From a virus: 45,467 bases of DNA. Made by a program: the position numbers and the translations under genes. The DNA lies in IMG/VR virus record IMGVR_UViG_3300018954_000018, positions 1 through 45,467 of that record. The stretch is one strand, 5' to 3'. Below the pieces are notes generated by a model. That model ran no database searches and was not told where the DNA came from. It was given only the letters and a program-made list of their open reading frames with translations. Below are positions 14,300 to 23,009 of the stretch, one piece after another. Position 1 is the stretch's first letter. Each line of letters starts with the position of its first letter.

Positions 14300-14845
14300 A
14301 TGCCGACGCCGACCCGCAAGCGCAGGGGCGCTCAGACCCAGATGCTCGTCACCCGCTGGCTCGCCGCCCACGGCTTCCCGTACGCCACCGACGCCGGTGC
14401 TGGCCGGGGCGGCCGGGACATCATGAACGTGGTCGGCCTCGCGATCGAGGTCAAGGCGCGCCGGGACCTCTCCCTGCCGTCCTGGCTCCGGCAGGCGGTC
14501 GCCGCGGCCGGCCTCGACGTCCCGGTCGTCATCCACCGCCCCGACGGCTTCGGCCCTACCTCGCTGCCCGACTGGCCCGTCACCATGCGCCTCGCCGACT
14601 GGACGCACCTCGTCCGGCAGGCCGGCTACGGCGACCCCCTCGCGCCCCTCCCCGGGACGGACGGCGTGCCGATCACCCCCGAGCAGCTGCGCCACGCGGT
14701 CACGTTCCTCATGCAGCACTGGGAGACCATCGACGGCGACGCGAAGTACCTCGGGGACTGGATCGCCGAGATCCTCTGGCTGGGCCTGCACCAGCCGCCG
14801 AACACCGAGCCCGCCGCCGCGCCGGGCACCGAGGGCCAGGGATGA
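14300..14845 (+). CDS. PD-(D/E)XK nuclease, Holliday-junction resolvase/VRR-type
   Basis: 181 residues from ATG 14300. Basic N-terminus (PTRKRRGAQTQ), then the nuclease core: DAGAGRGGRDI with the metal-binding Asp, followed by LAIEVKARRD carrying the E-x-K catalytic pair. The C-terminal half is an extra helical domain. Proteins of this type resolve branched DNA in phage replication and recombination. It follows the DnaD-like gene and overlaps the next gene by 4 bases. Confidence 0.72.
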   Translation: MPTPTRKRRGAQTQMLVTRWLAAHGFPYATDAGAGRGGRDIMNVVGLAIEVKARRDLSLPSWLRQAVAAAGLDVPVVIHRPDGFGPTSLPDWPVTMRLADWTHLVRQAGYGDPLAPLPGTDGVPITPEQLRHAVTFLMQHWETIDGDAKYLGDWIAEILWLGLHQPPNTEPAAAPGTEGQG

Positions 14846-15666
14846 GCGCCCCCCGGTGCCCCTGCGGAGCCCCCACCGGCTCCGGCGGCTTCCTCTGCTC
14901 CGACTGCACCGGCAAGCTGCAGACCCGCCTCGAGCTGGTGCCCGACCTCCTCGAGGAGCTCGCCACCACCCAGGCCCGCCAGGGACGCGCCGACCCCGGC
15001 GGGAAGCGCACCGACGTCTCGCCGATGCCGCACCTCGTCGCCGCCGAGGCCGCCGTCACCCTGCGCCGGCTCGTCGGCCGGTCAGCCACAGCGCTCGCCG
15101 CGGCGCTCGCGGGCGAGGCGGCCGACTCCGGCCCGGGCCGCGCGCCCGCGGCCTGGCTCGCCCGCCACGTCGGCGCCGTCCGCCACCGCGACTGGGCGCC
15201 GGCCCTCGCCGTCGACCTCAAGGCCGCCAGCGATCAGGGGTGGCGCGTCATCGACCGGCCCGAGGAGCTCTGGTACGCCGGACCCTGCGGCGGCTCGATC
15301 CGGCAACCCGACGGCTTCCTCGAGTGCGGCTGGAAGCTCTGGGCCCGCCTCGATGAACCGATGATCAAGTGCCGGAACTGCCACACCACCTGGGACGTGC
15401 TCGCCCGCCGGAAGTGGCTGTCCGAGGCCGGCCGCGCCCACCTCGAGAGCGCCGGCGTCATCGCCTCCGCCGTCACGATCATGCGCCGCCGCCGGCTCCC
15501 CGCCTCCACGATCCGCAGCTGGGCCCACCGCGGCCACCTCGCCGCGATGGGCACATACGACGGCCGCACGCTCTACCGCGTCGGCGACGTCCTCGACCTG
15601 CTCGAGCAGTCCGAGCGCGACCCCGACTCCCTCGACGACACCACCCTGATCGGAGCTCCAGCGTGA
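14842..15666 (+). CDS. zinc-binding DNA-binding protein with MerR-like HTH
   Basis: 274 residues from ATG 14842 (ATGA). The N-terminus has a zinc ribbon (CPCGAP...FLCSDC), the middle another Cys group (GPCGG, LECGWK, CRNCHTTWD), and the C-terminus a MerR/AlpA-type HTH (LPASTIRSWAHRGHLAAMGT, then LYRVGDVLDLL). This domain order is frequent in actinophage early regions. It probably binds DNA as a regulator; the target is unknown. Confidence 0.65.
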   Translation: MSAPRCPCGAPTGSGGFLCSDCTGKLQTRLELVPDLLEELATTQARQGRADPGGKRTDVSPMPHLVAAEAAVTLRRLVGRSATALAAALAGEAADSGPGRAPAAWLARHVGAVRHRDWAPALAVDLKAASDQGWRVIDRPEELWYAGPCGGSIRQPDGFLECGWKLWARLDEPMIKCRNCHTTWDVLARRKWLSEAGRAHLESAGVIASAVTIMRRRRLPASTIRSWAHRGHLAAMGTYDGRTLYRVGDVLDLLEQSERDPDSLDDTTLIGAPA

Positions 15667-16145
15667 CCCCAACGACCCCCGATACCGCCGCCGCGCCCAC
15701 CCAGCGCGCATGGTTCGACCTGGTACCCGAGAACGGGACACCGGAAGGCACCGTCGCGCAGATGGCCGCCTACGCCATCGCCCACGGCCGCGCCCACAGT
15801 GACCGCCTCCGCGTCATCTTCAACACCTACGACATCGACGACAGCCACCGGTCACAGGAACTAGACGACGCGATCCGCGCCACCAACCGCCACAACCTCT
15901 GGCCCTACACCGCCGCCTTCACCGCCGCGGCGCTGGCGAGGGGGTGGACCACCCAGGACGCCGCCGACGTGCTCGCCAACGACGCAGAAGCGTGCGACGA
16001 CCTGCTTTACGAGTGGGCCAACGAAGCGGGAATTGACCCGGACAGCGTGGCGTCTGCCGACGACGTCATCACCACCGGCTACGGCGTCTCCGGCGCCGAG
16101 TGGGCACGTCTCCGCGGCGTCGAGAAGCAGCAGGTCCCGGCGTGA
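15663..16145 (+). CDS. hypothetical protein
   Basis: 160 residues from GTG 15663, overlapping the previous stop (GTGA) and the next start. Acidic, mostly helical, no cysteine pairs except one C in a D/A-rich stretch; no motif was recognised. Its position before the MazG-like gene places it in the early metabolism block. Confidence 0.6.
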   Translation: MTPTTPDTAAAPTQRAWFDLVPENGTPEGTVAQMAAYAIAHGRAHSDRLRVIFNTYDIDDSHRSQELDDAIRATNRHNLWPYTAAFTAAALARGWTTQDAADVLANDAEACDDLLYEWANEAGIDPDSVASADDVITTGYGVSGAEWARLRGVEKQQVPA

Positions 16146-16474
16146 CGCACTCCGTGCTTGATGAAGTCGGCCGTGAGCGGCTTCGGCAGGACGCGAAGTG
16201 GGGCGAGCAGAACCACCCCGACGGCACCGGGCCCGACATCCGCTGGCTCCAGCGCCACACCGCCGGCCCCCGCGCCGCCTTCCTCGCCAACCACTTCCGC
16301 GCCCGATGCCAGGCGAACGGCCCCGAGGCGGACAACTGGCGGGACATCCTGCTCGAGGAGGTCGCGGAGGCCTTCGCCGAGGACGACCCCGACCATCTCC
16401 GCGCCGAGCTGGTGCAGATCGCCGCCACCGCCGTCCAGTGGATCGAGGCCATCGACCGACGCGCAGCCTCGTGA
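16142..16474 (+). CDS. MazG-like nucleoside triphosphate pyrophosphohydrolase
   Basis: 110 residues from GTG 16142. The start DEVGRERLRQDAKWGEQNHP and the acidic helix DILLEEVAEAFAEDDPDHLR with EL...WIEAI are typical of short phage MazG/all-alpha NTP-pyrophosphatases. The E-E-x-x-E pattern would bind magnesium. Such enzymes adjust nucleotide pools or lower alarmone levels during infection. The assignment rests on motif and length. Confidence 0.72.
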   Translation: MTHSVLDEVGRERLRQDAKWGEQNHPDGTGPDIRWLQRHTAGPRAAFLANHFRARCQANGPEADNWRDILLEEVAEAFAEDDPDHLRAELVQIAATAVQWIEAIDRRAAS

Positions 16475-16505
16475 CGGCGGCCTGCCGCCGGGGCACACTG
16501 GTCCG

Positions 16506-16784
16506 ATGGTCAGCGCTCGACGGAAGGCCGAGGACAGCCTCGCCGGGTTCCGCGCCCGCCTCGCCGCCGAGCGAGCCGACGAGGACCCGCAGGACAGGCT
16601 CCCGCGGCACTGTTGGGTCATCGACCCACCCGGCCACCTCGGCCGGTGGCCGGGCGTCGTCCTGCAGTGGCGCCGCGGTGAGGCCGGCTGGGAGGGCCGC
16701 ACGGTGTACGGGGTGACCACCCTCAAGGGAGACCCGGCGGTCGTGCAGGGCTGGCTACCCGCCACGCACCTCGCGCCTGCTTGA
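16506..16784 (+). CDS. small hypothetical protein
   Basis: 92 residues from ATG 16506. A basic N-terminal helix is followed by a Trp-rich beta domain (RWPGVVLQWRRGEAGWEGR). Not recognised. Its stop codon is embedded in the -35 box of the next promoter. Confidence 0.58.
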   Translation: MVSARRKAEDSLAGFRARLAAERADEDPQDRLPRHCWVIDPPGHLGRWPGVVLQWRRGEAGWEGRTVYGVTTLKGDPAVVQGWLPATHLAPA

Positions 16785-16840
16785 CAATGCTCTGACCTGC
16801 TGCAACAGTCTCGACTATCTAATCGCGAGAGCTGTCAGAG
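16781..16840 (+). promoter_or_regulatory. promoter with structured leader before HNH/terminase block
   Basis: TTGACA (16781-16786), 17-base spacer, AACAGT (16804-16809). The same segment folds: CTCTGAC (16790-16796) pairs with GTCAGAG (16834-16840), and inside it TCTCG (16809-16813) pairs with CGAGA (16826-16830). The element may be a late promoter or a structured regulatory RNA; the two readings overlap. Confidence 0.5.
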
Positions 16841-16899
16841 AGGCTCGTCACCGCTCCTCCGGTGCCGGGCCTCACTGCATGCCCGCCCAGGAGGCGTCG

Positions 16900-17226
16900 A
16901 TGCGGGCACCGCGCCGATCCCCAGGACGCTCCGGTCCGGCATGGACCGCGCTCGCCGCTCGAGTGCGGCGCGAGGAGCGCGAGTGCGCGTACTGCAACGT
17001 CGAAGTGATCTACGACGTACCCATCGGGCACCCTCAGCGGGGAACCGTCGACCACATCATCCCGCTGGGACAGGGCGGCGCCCCCCTCGCCAGGGACAAC
17101 GTCTGCTGCGCATGCCACCGCTGCAACGTGGCCAAGGGCGAGCGCACCCCTGAGCAGTGGCGTGCAGCGCAGGCCGCCGACACCAGGCAGGCACCCTCCG
17201 AAGACCCCCTCTGGACCAAGGTGTAG
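16900..17226 (+). CDS. HNH homing-type endonuclease
   Basis: 108 residues; ATG 16900 is chosen for the AGGAGG five bases upstream. Core motifs: CAYC, VDHIIPLGQGG with the HNH His, DNVCCACHRCNVAKG with the second zinc pair and Asn. HNH proteins next to terminase genes take part in DNA packaging by cutting at the cos end, together with the large terminase. The position 0.5 kb before terS fits a cos-type packaging system. Confidence 0.88.
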   Translation: MRAPRRSPGRSGPAWTALAARVRREERECAYCNVEVIYDVPIGHPQRGTVDHIIPLGQGGAPLARDNVCCACHRCNVAKGERTPEQWRAAQAADTRQAPSEDPLWTKV

Positions 17227-17242
17227 CGCCCATGCTGGGCAC

Positions 17243-17548
17243 GTGAAGGCGTTCGCATGGTGGCGCGACGAGCCCACCCTCCTCGAGCAGGCCAAGGCCA
17301 CCATGCTCGAAGCCGACGACCTGTTCGGGCGTCACCGTGCATGGGACGCCGAGGTGGTGCGCCTGCTGCAGAGCACGTACATCGACCCGCGTATGCAGGT
17401 GGCTGCCCCTCGCCGGCCCTGCAGGCACGAAGGGTGCGAGCACCGGGTTGACCTGCACCGTGAAGGCGCAGGACAGGGGTGCAGCGTGGACGGATGCCTC
17501 TGCCTCGACACCCCTGAGCTCGCATCACGCTCCCGTCGAGGCGACTGA
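17243..17548 (+). CDS. hypothetical protein between HNH and terminase
   Basis: 101 residues from GTG 17243. The first 50 residues are helical (TLLEQAKATMLEADDLFGRH). The second half has a Cys/His-rich group (CRHEGCEHRV...GCSVDGCLC) that could bind zinc. No known family. It stands between two packaging genes and may be part of that module. Confidence 0.55.
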   Translation: MKAFAWWRDEPTLLEQAKATMLEADDLFGRHRAWDAEVVRLLQSTYIDPRMQVAAPRRPCRHEGCEHRVDLHREGAGQGCSVDGCLCLDTPELASRSRRGD

Positions 17549-17746
17549 GCCAAGCCCCCATCCGGCCCTCCCGGCCGAGAGTTTTTGGATCATGGACCTC
17601 CATGACCCCGCTCCCTGTCGAAGAATCTCACCGGAGCGTGACGGGGGGACCTGCATCACCTCCTGAACGACCGTGAGCGCGCTCGAAGCGCCTCAGAACC
17701 CGCCCGCTGGTACCTCGGGTACCCCTGGAGTCGCAGAGGGGCGCAC
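17549..17746. terminator. short hairpin terminator and packaging-gene leader
   Basis: A 5-bp GC stem (CGGCC 17563-17567, GGCCG 17573-17577) is followed by GAGTTTTT, the best intrinsic terminator in the window. The rest holds a GGTACC-TCG-GGTACC repeat (17710-17724) and the leader of terS. No gene is seen. A cos site could lie in this gap, since it separates HNH from terminase; no cos consensus is evident. Confidence 0.5.
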
Positions 17747-18160
17747 ATGGCTTCGCGCAAGCCCATGACGATCCGCCTCGACGACGGCGTGCACGATGCG
17801 CTGGCCGCCGAGGCCGAGGAGCACGGCCGGACCCCGGCCGCGCACGTCGCCGCCCTGGTCGAGGCCGCGCTCGGCGCCGAGACCGTCGGATTCGCCGGCT
17901 ACGTCGAGGCCGAGACCCGCAAGGACATCGACGCGATGTTCACCGGGCACCCGATGGGTGACGCGCTGGCCGCCGTCGCGATCACCCTCGCCCGGACCCT
18001 CGACGACGGCGCCGGCATGGCGACCGCCGCGGTGGCGAAGCAGCTGGTCGCGACCCTCGTCGAGCTGGCGCGATACGAGGACGGGAGCACCGACGATGAC
18101 GATGCTCCGGACCTCGGCGGCCCCGCGATGGGCGACGAGGAGGACGCCGAGCCGGCCTAG
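17747..18160 (+). CDS. terS: terminase small subunit (putative)
   Basis: 137 residues from ATG 17747. The N-terminus is ribbon-helix-helix-like (RKPMTIRLDDGVHDALAAEA) and gives way to a helical middle and an acidic tail (DDDDAPDL...DEEDAEPA). It directly precedes and overlaps the large terminase gene by 65 bases, as usual for small subunits, which recognise the packaging site. RHH-type regulators would look similar; position decides. Confidence 0.72.
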   Translation: MASRKPMTIRLDDGVHDALAAEAEEHGRTPAAHVAALVEAALGAETVGFAGYVEAETRKDIDAMFTGHPMGDALAAVAITLARTLDDGAGMATAAVAKQLVATLVELARYEDGSTDDDDAPDLGGPAMGDEEDAEPA

Positions 18161-19559
18161 CCTGGGCAAGCAGGCCGCCGAGCTCACGAAGTGGGGCCTC
18201 GGCCGCGACTTCATGCCGTGGCAGCGTCAGGTCGCCGACGTTGCGCTCGAGATCGACCCGGCGACGAATCTGCCCGCGTACCGCACGGTGGTCCTCACCG
18301 TCCCGCGGCAGTCCGGGAAGTCGACGCTGCTCCTGAGCGTCTTCCTGCAGCGCTGCATGTCGACGTTCTGGTCGAGCACCAGCCGCCCGGGCGGCGCGCC
18401 GGGCCGGCAGCGGTGCCTCTACACCGCTCAGACCCAGAAGGACGCCCGCGAGAAGTGGGAAGACGACTACGTCACCGACCTCGAGGCGAGCGACAAGCTG
18501 CGCGGCAGGTTCCGGGTCTCCCGTGCGAGCGGCCGCGAGCAGATCCGGTTCACGAACGGCTCGTCGGTCGGGATCTCAGCCAGCACGGAGAAGGCCGGGC
18601 ACGGCAAGGTGCTCGACCTGCCCGTCGTCGACGAGGCCTTCGCGCAGGTCGACGACCGGCTCGACCAGGCCTTCGTCCCGGCCATGTCGACGCGCCGGCA
18701 GGCGCAGCTCTGGGTCGTCTCGACCGCCGGCTCGCCGGAGTCGCTGTACCTCAAGGCGAAGGTCGACGCGGGACGGCGCCTGGTCGAGAACGAGACGACG
18801 TCGGGCCTGGCCTACTTCGAGTGGAGCGCACCCGAGGACGCCGACCCGGACGACGAGGACGCATGGGCGCGCTGCATGCCCGCCCTCGGCCACACCATCG
18901 ACCTCGAGGTCGTGCGCTCGGCCCGCCTGAGCCTGAGCGCCGTCGAGTTCCGGCGGGCCTACCTGAACCAGTGGGTCGACCGGCACGCCGGCGAGCGGGT
19001 CATCCGGGCCGACGACTGGAACCGCTGCTACGACCCGGAGTCGGTCATCGACTCGAAGCTCGTGATCGCCCTCGACGTGGCCCTCGACCGGCAGATGTCC
19101 GCGGTGTCGGCCGCCGGCCGCCGCAGCGACGGCGGCACGCACATCCAGGTCGTGCGGCATGGCCACGGCACCGACTGGGTGGTGCCGTACGCCGTCGAGC
19201 TGGCGAAGTCGCGTCGCGCGGTCGCCGTGGTGCTCGACCCGTCCGGCCCGGCCGGCTCGCTGATCCCGGATCTGCTCGCCGCCGGTGTCGAGCCGGTGGT
19301 CACCACCGCCCGCGACATGGTGCAGGCGTGCGGCGCGTTCTACGACGCCGCGACGACCACGACCCTGCGGCACCGCCGACAGCCACCGCTCGAGCAGGCC
19401 CTCGCGTCCGCTCGCCGCCGCGAGCTCGGCGACGCCTGGGCGTGGGGCCGACGCCAGTCCGGCGCCGACATCACCCCCCTGGTCGCGTGCACGCTCGCGC
19501 ACTGGGGAGTCGCGACCCGTGCGGCACGCACGTACGACCCGCTGCAGAGCTTCTACTGA
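18096..19559 (+). CDS. terL: terminase large subunit
   Basis: 487 residues; ATG 18096 is used (a later start would cut into the ATPase domain). Walker A VPRQSGKST with Lys75, Walker B VVDEA with Asp179/Glu180, then the RuvC-like nuclease domain (VIALDVALDRQ, VVLDPSGPAG, and QSGADITPLV near the end). Pumps DNA into the prohead and cuts it. Standard length and domain order; overlaps terS. Confidence 0.93.
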   Translation: MTMLRTSAAPRWATRRTPSRPSLGKQAAELTKWGLGRDFMPWQRQVADVALEIDPATNLPAYRTVVLTVPRQSGKSTLLLSVFLQRCMSTFWSSTSRPGGAPGRQRCLYTAQTQKDAREKWEDDYVTDLEASDKLRGRFRVSRASGREQIRFTNGSSVGISASTEKAGHGKVLDLPVVDEAFAQVDDRLDQAFVPAMSTRRQAQLWVVSTAGSPESLYLKAKVDAGRRLVENETTSGLAYFEWSAPEDADPDDEDAWARCMPALGHTIDLEVVRSARLSLSAVEFRRAYLNQWVDRHAGERVIRADDWNRCYDPESVIDSKLVIALDVALDRQMSAVSAAGRRSDGGTHIQVVRHGHGTDWVVPYAVELAKSRRAVAVVLDPSGPAGSLIPDLLAAGVEPVVTTARDMVQACGAFYDAATTTTLRHRRQPPLEQALASARRRELGDAWAWGRRQSGADITPLVACTLAHWGVATRAARTYDPLQSFY

Positions 19560-19573
19560 CCGGGAGGTCGACC

Positions 19574-19774
19574 ATGATCGCCCGTGTCACCACCGGCCTC
19601 GAGGTGCTCGGCATCCTCGTGCTCACCACCGCCCTCGGCCTGGCCGTCCACCAGCGCGCCGGACTGATCTGGGCACTGGTCGCAGCTGGGCTGGCCCTGT
19701 TCGCGTGGAGCTGGGTCGTCGAGCTCGTCCGCGGTGAGCCCCGGCACCGGCCGCCCCAGCGGGGAGCCTCGTGA
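19574..19774 (+). CDS. small two-helix membrane protein
   Basis: 66 residues; GGAGG six bases before ATG 19574. Two hydrophobic helices (about 10-25 and 30-50) with a short basic tail. Sits between terL and portal with a 4-base overlap to the latter. Function unknown; small membrane proteins at this place occur in actinophages. Confidence 0.65.
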   Translation: MIARVTTGLEVLGILVLTTALGLAVHQRAGLIWALVAAGLALFAWSWVVELVRGEPRHRPPQRGAS

Positions 19775-20928
19775 GCCTGTTCCGCCGCCCGAAGACCGAG
19801 ACCCGGATGATGAGCGCCACCGAGGCGTTCGCGATGGGCCTCGACCAGCGGGCCCGCGACTCCTCAAGCCTGGTCCCTCTATTCGCCGCGCACCGTGTGA
19901 TCATCGACGCCGTGGCGGCGACGCCGCTGCACCGCTACCGCGACCAGCCGGACGGTTCCAAGGTCCGACTCCCCTCGACGGACCTGTTCCGGGACCGCGA
20001 CCGGACGGCGTTCAGCTTCAAGGCCCGGTGCGTCGCGTCGTTGCTCTACGACGGCAACGCCTTCGGGTACATCACCAGCCGCGACGCGACCGGCTGGCCG
20101 TCCGGGATGGTCTGGCTCGATCCCCGCCGGACGAAGGTCGAAGACCGCGACGGTGTGCCGGCCTACTTCTTCGATGACCGGCGCCTGAGCCTCGACGAGG
20201 TTGTGCACGTCCCCTGGATCACCGAGCCCGGCAAGCACCGCGGGATCTCCCCGCTGGCCGCCTTCAAGTCCGCGTTCGAGACCGGCGTCGCCGCGCAGCG
20301 GACGGCGTACGACTGGTTCGAGAACGGCGCGATCCCGAGCGTGCACGTCCGCAACACCGAGATGACGATCGACCCCGCCCAGAGTGACGCGCTCAAGCAG
20401 CGGTACAAGGCCTCCGTGCACGGGCGCGACGTGCTCCTGACCGGCTCCGACTGGGAGATCACGACGATCGGCGTCCCGGCCGACCAGGCGCAGTTCATCG
20501 AGACGATGAAGCTCACGGCGACGCAGGTCGCCACGATCTACGGCGTCCCGCCGGAGGAGATCGGTGGCGAGACCGGCAACTCGCTGACGTACAAGACCCT
20601 CGAGCAGACCGAGCTCCGCTTCAACGCCCGCGTAGTGCGTCCGTGGGCGACGCGCATCGAGGAGCACCTCACCGCGCAGCTGCCCCGCGGGCAGTACGCC
20701 CGCTTCAACCTCGACGCGAACGTCCGGGCCGACCTGATGTCCCGCTCGCAGGCCCACGCGATCAACCTCGGCACCGGCGTGATCACCCTCGACGAGGCCC
20801 GCCTGCTCGAGGATCGCGCCCCGCTCACCCCGGCGCAGCGCCAGCGCTGGACCGAGGACTACGGCAAGCAGCCGGCGCCCGCCGGCGACCCCGCCACGAC
20901 ACCGAAGGGCGGCGATGATGACGACTGA
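19771..20928 (+). CDS. portal protein, HK97 type
   Basis: 385 residues from GTG 19771 (GGGGAG upstream). Conserved portal segments: FKARCVASLLYDGNAFGY, EVVHVPWITEPGKHRGISPL, FIETMKLTATQVATIYGVPP and a C-terminal acidic tail. Forms the dodecameric ring at the capsid vertex through which DNA enters. Length and order (terL-portal-protease-capsid) are standard. Confidence 0.92.
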   Translation: MSLFRRPKTETRMMSATEAFAMGLDQRARDSSSLVPLFAAHRVIIDAVAATPLHRYRDQPDGSKVRLPSTDLFRDRDRTAFSFKARCVASLLYDGNAFGYITSRDATGWPSGMVWLDPRRTKVEDRDGVPAYFFDDRRLSLDEVVHVPWITEPGKHRGISPLAAFKSAFETGVAAQRTAYDWFENGAIPSVHVRNTEMTIDPAQSDALKQRYKASVHGRDVLLTGSDWEITTIGVPADQAQFIETMKLTATQVATIYGVPPEEIGGETGNSLTYKTLEQTELRFNARVVRPWATRIEEHLTAQLPRGQYARFNLDANVRADLMSRSQAHAINLGTGVITLDEARLLEDRAPLTPAQRQRWTEDYGKQPAPAGDPATTPKGGDDDD

Positions 20929-21628
20929 ACGCCGCACCACGACCGGCACCGTCCAGCTCCGGGCGGGCACCGACGCGGGCATGGGCAAGCTCGGCGGCTA
21001 CGCGCTGAAGTTCAACACCTACTCGCAGAACCTCGGCGGCTACGTCGAGTCGTGCGCCCCCGGGCTGGTCGACGAGGCCACCCTGCGCGGTGAGCGCGGC
21101 GACGTGGTCGCCCGGTACCAGCACGACGACCTGTTCCTGCTCGGCCGGCAGGTCTCCGAGACGCTCCGGCTGTCCGCGGACGGCACCGGCATCGACTACG
21201 AGGTCGACCTGCCGGAGACCGGCTACGCGCGCGACCTCGCCGCCCTGGCGAAGCGTGGCGACGTCCGGTACTCGTCGTTCGCCTTCCGAGTCCTCGAGGA
21301 CGAGTGGACGTACACCGAGCAGGACTTCCCGCTCCGGGTGCTGCGCTCGATCCAGCTCGTCGACGTCGCCCCGGTGGTCAACCCCGCGTACCTCGACACC
21401 TCGACCGGTCTCCGCTCGCTCGCCGAGCAGCGGGGACTCGACCTCGCCGCGGTGACGAAGGCCGCCGAGGTGAACAAGCTCGGCGTCCTCCTGCGGGAGG
21501 GCACCGCCGCGGTCATCGACCTGAAGCCGACGGGACAGGGCGCCACCCACCCCGACGGTGACCAGTCGTTGCGCCGGATGCGTGCAGCCGTCCGTCTGCG
21601 CGCGCGACACCCCAGCACCGCCCTCTGA
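20915..21628 (+). CDS. prohead protease (HK97 U35/S78 type)
   Basis: 237 residues from ATG 20915, overlapping the portal gene by 14 bases. The catalytic His is in RYQHDDLFLLG (His70) and the catalytic Ser in VRYSSFAFRV (Ser120/121). A C-terminal extension is Arg-rich and probably disordered. Cleaves the scaffold domain of the major capsid protein during maturation. Confidence 0.9.
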   Translation: MMTTERRTTTGTVQLRAGTDAGMGKLGGYALKFNTYSQNLGGYVESCAPGLVDEATLRGERGDVVARYQHDDLFLLGRQVSETLRLSADGTGIDYEVDLPETGYARDLAALAKRGDVRYSSFAFRVLEDEWTYTEQDFPLRVLRSIQLVDVAPVVNPAYLDTSTGLRSLAEQRGLDLAAVTKAAEVNKLGVLLREGTAAVIDLKPTGQGATHPDGDQSLRRMRAAVRLRARHPSTAL

Positions 21629-21718
21629 CGGCAGGGCGACACCCACCGTCACAACCCCTGTTCCTGGCCCGCTCGGCATCACCGCTCGGGCCCCTCGTCA
21701 TGCCCTGGAGGGCACGCC

Positions 21719-22960
21719 ATGTCCGAACTGATCAAGACCCTGATCGAGCGCCGAGCGAACACCTTCCGCGGCATGCAGGAGGTGCTCGAGCGCGCCGAGT
21801 CCGAGAACCGCGACCCCTCGGTCGAGGAGCAGACCGACTTCGAGGCCCGCACCGCCGAGCTCGACCGGATCGACCAGCGGATCGAGACGCTGACCAAGGC
21901 CGCCCAGCGCGACGCCGACATCACCGCCTCGTTCCGCTCCCTGAACGAGCGCGAGCAGCAGAACCCGCGCGAGGAGGAGCGCCGCGGCGACGGCCCGGCG
22001 GTCGCCTCGCAGCTGCGGTCGATGTTCTCGGGCGAGACCCGCGGCTTCGAGATCAAGCCGTCGAAGGCGACCGACGTCGCCACCCCGGAGGCCCGCGCGC
22101 TGTCGAAGCTGACCGCCGGCGCCGGCGGCAACCTCGTCTACCCGACCTTCTACGACCGCCTGTTCGAGCACATGATCGAGACCTCGGCGATCATGTCGCG
22201 CGCCACGATCATGCGGACGGCGACCGGCGAGCCGATCGTCATGCCCAAGGTCACCAGCTTCTCGACCGCCGCCCTGGTCGCCGAGCTGGGCACCATCCCC
22301 CAGTCCGACCCGGCGTTCGCGCAGGCGACCCTCTCGGCCTACAAGTACGGCGTCATGCTCCAGCTCTCGCACGAGCTGATCAACGACACCGGCTTCGACC
22401 TGGAGGGGTTCGTCTCGCGCCAGGCGGGGCGCGCGGTCGGCATGGCCTTCGACGCGCACCTGATGAACGGCACCGGCACGAACCAGCCGACCGGCCTGAT
22501 GACCTCGGTCACCGTCGGGAAGACCGGCGGCACCGGCGTCGGTGGCGCGTTCACGGTCGACGACCTGATCGACCTGAAGTACAGCGTCACCACGCCGTAC
22601 CGCCCCGGGGCCGGATGGATGATGCGCGACTCCTCGGTCGGCGCCATGCGCAAGCTCAAGTCGGCGCAGGGCGTCTACCTCTGGGAGCCCGGCCTGCAGG
22701 TCGGCGCGCCGAACCGCTTCGACGGCGACCCGGTGTACGCCGAGATGTCGATGCCGGCGGTCGCCCTGAACGCCAACAGCGTGCTGTACGGCGACTACGA
22801 GGCCTACACCGTCCGCCTCGTCGAGGCGATGCGCTTCGAGCGTTCGACGGACTTCGCCTTCAACACCGACGCCGAGACCTACCGCTGCCTGCTGCGCGGC
22901 GACGGCTTCCTGCTCGACACCACCGGCGCGATCAAGGCCTTCAAGGGCGGCGCGAGCTGA
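21719..22960 (+). CDS. major capsid protein, HK97 fold
   Basis: 413 residues, GGAGGG upstream of ATG 21719. The N-terminal 110 residues form a charged coiled-coil scaffold (RRANTFRGMQEVLERAES, EQTDFEARTAELDRIDQRIE) that the protease removes. The rest has HK97 capsid sequence (YPTFYDRLFEHMIETSAIMS, MNGTGTNQPTGLM, EAMRFERSTDFAFNTDA). Builds the icosahedral head. Confidence 0.94.
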   Translation: MSELIKTLIERRANTFRGMQEVLERAESENRDPSVEEQTDFEARTAELDRIDQRIETLTKAAQRDADITASFRSLNEREQQNPREEERRGDGPAVASQLRSMFSGETRGFEIKPSKATDVATPEARALSKLTAGAGGNLVYPTFYDRLFEHMIETSAIMSRATIMRTATGEPIVMPKVTSFSTAALVAELGTIPQSDPAFAQATLSAYKYGVMLQLSHELINDTGFDLEGFVSRQAGRAVGMAFDAHLMNGTGTNQPTGLMTSVTVGKTGGTGVGGAFTVDDLIDLKYSVTTPYRPGAGWMMRDSSVGAMRKLKSAQGVYLWEPGLQVGAPNRFDGDPVYAEMSMPAVALNANSVLYGDYEAYTVRLVEAMRFERSTDFAFNTDAETYRCLLRGDGFLLDTTGAIKAFKGGAS

Positions 22961-23009
22961 CCCGCGGCTGACGCCGACTCCCGTTCCGCTCGCTCCCGAA
23001 GGAGTACCG

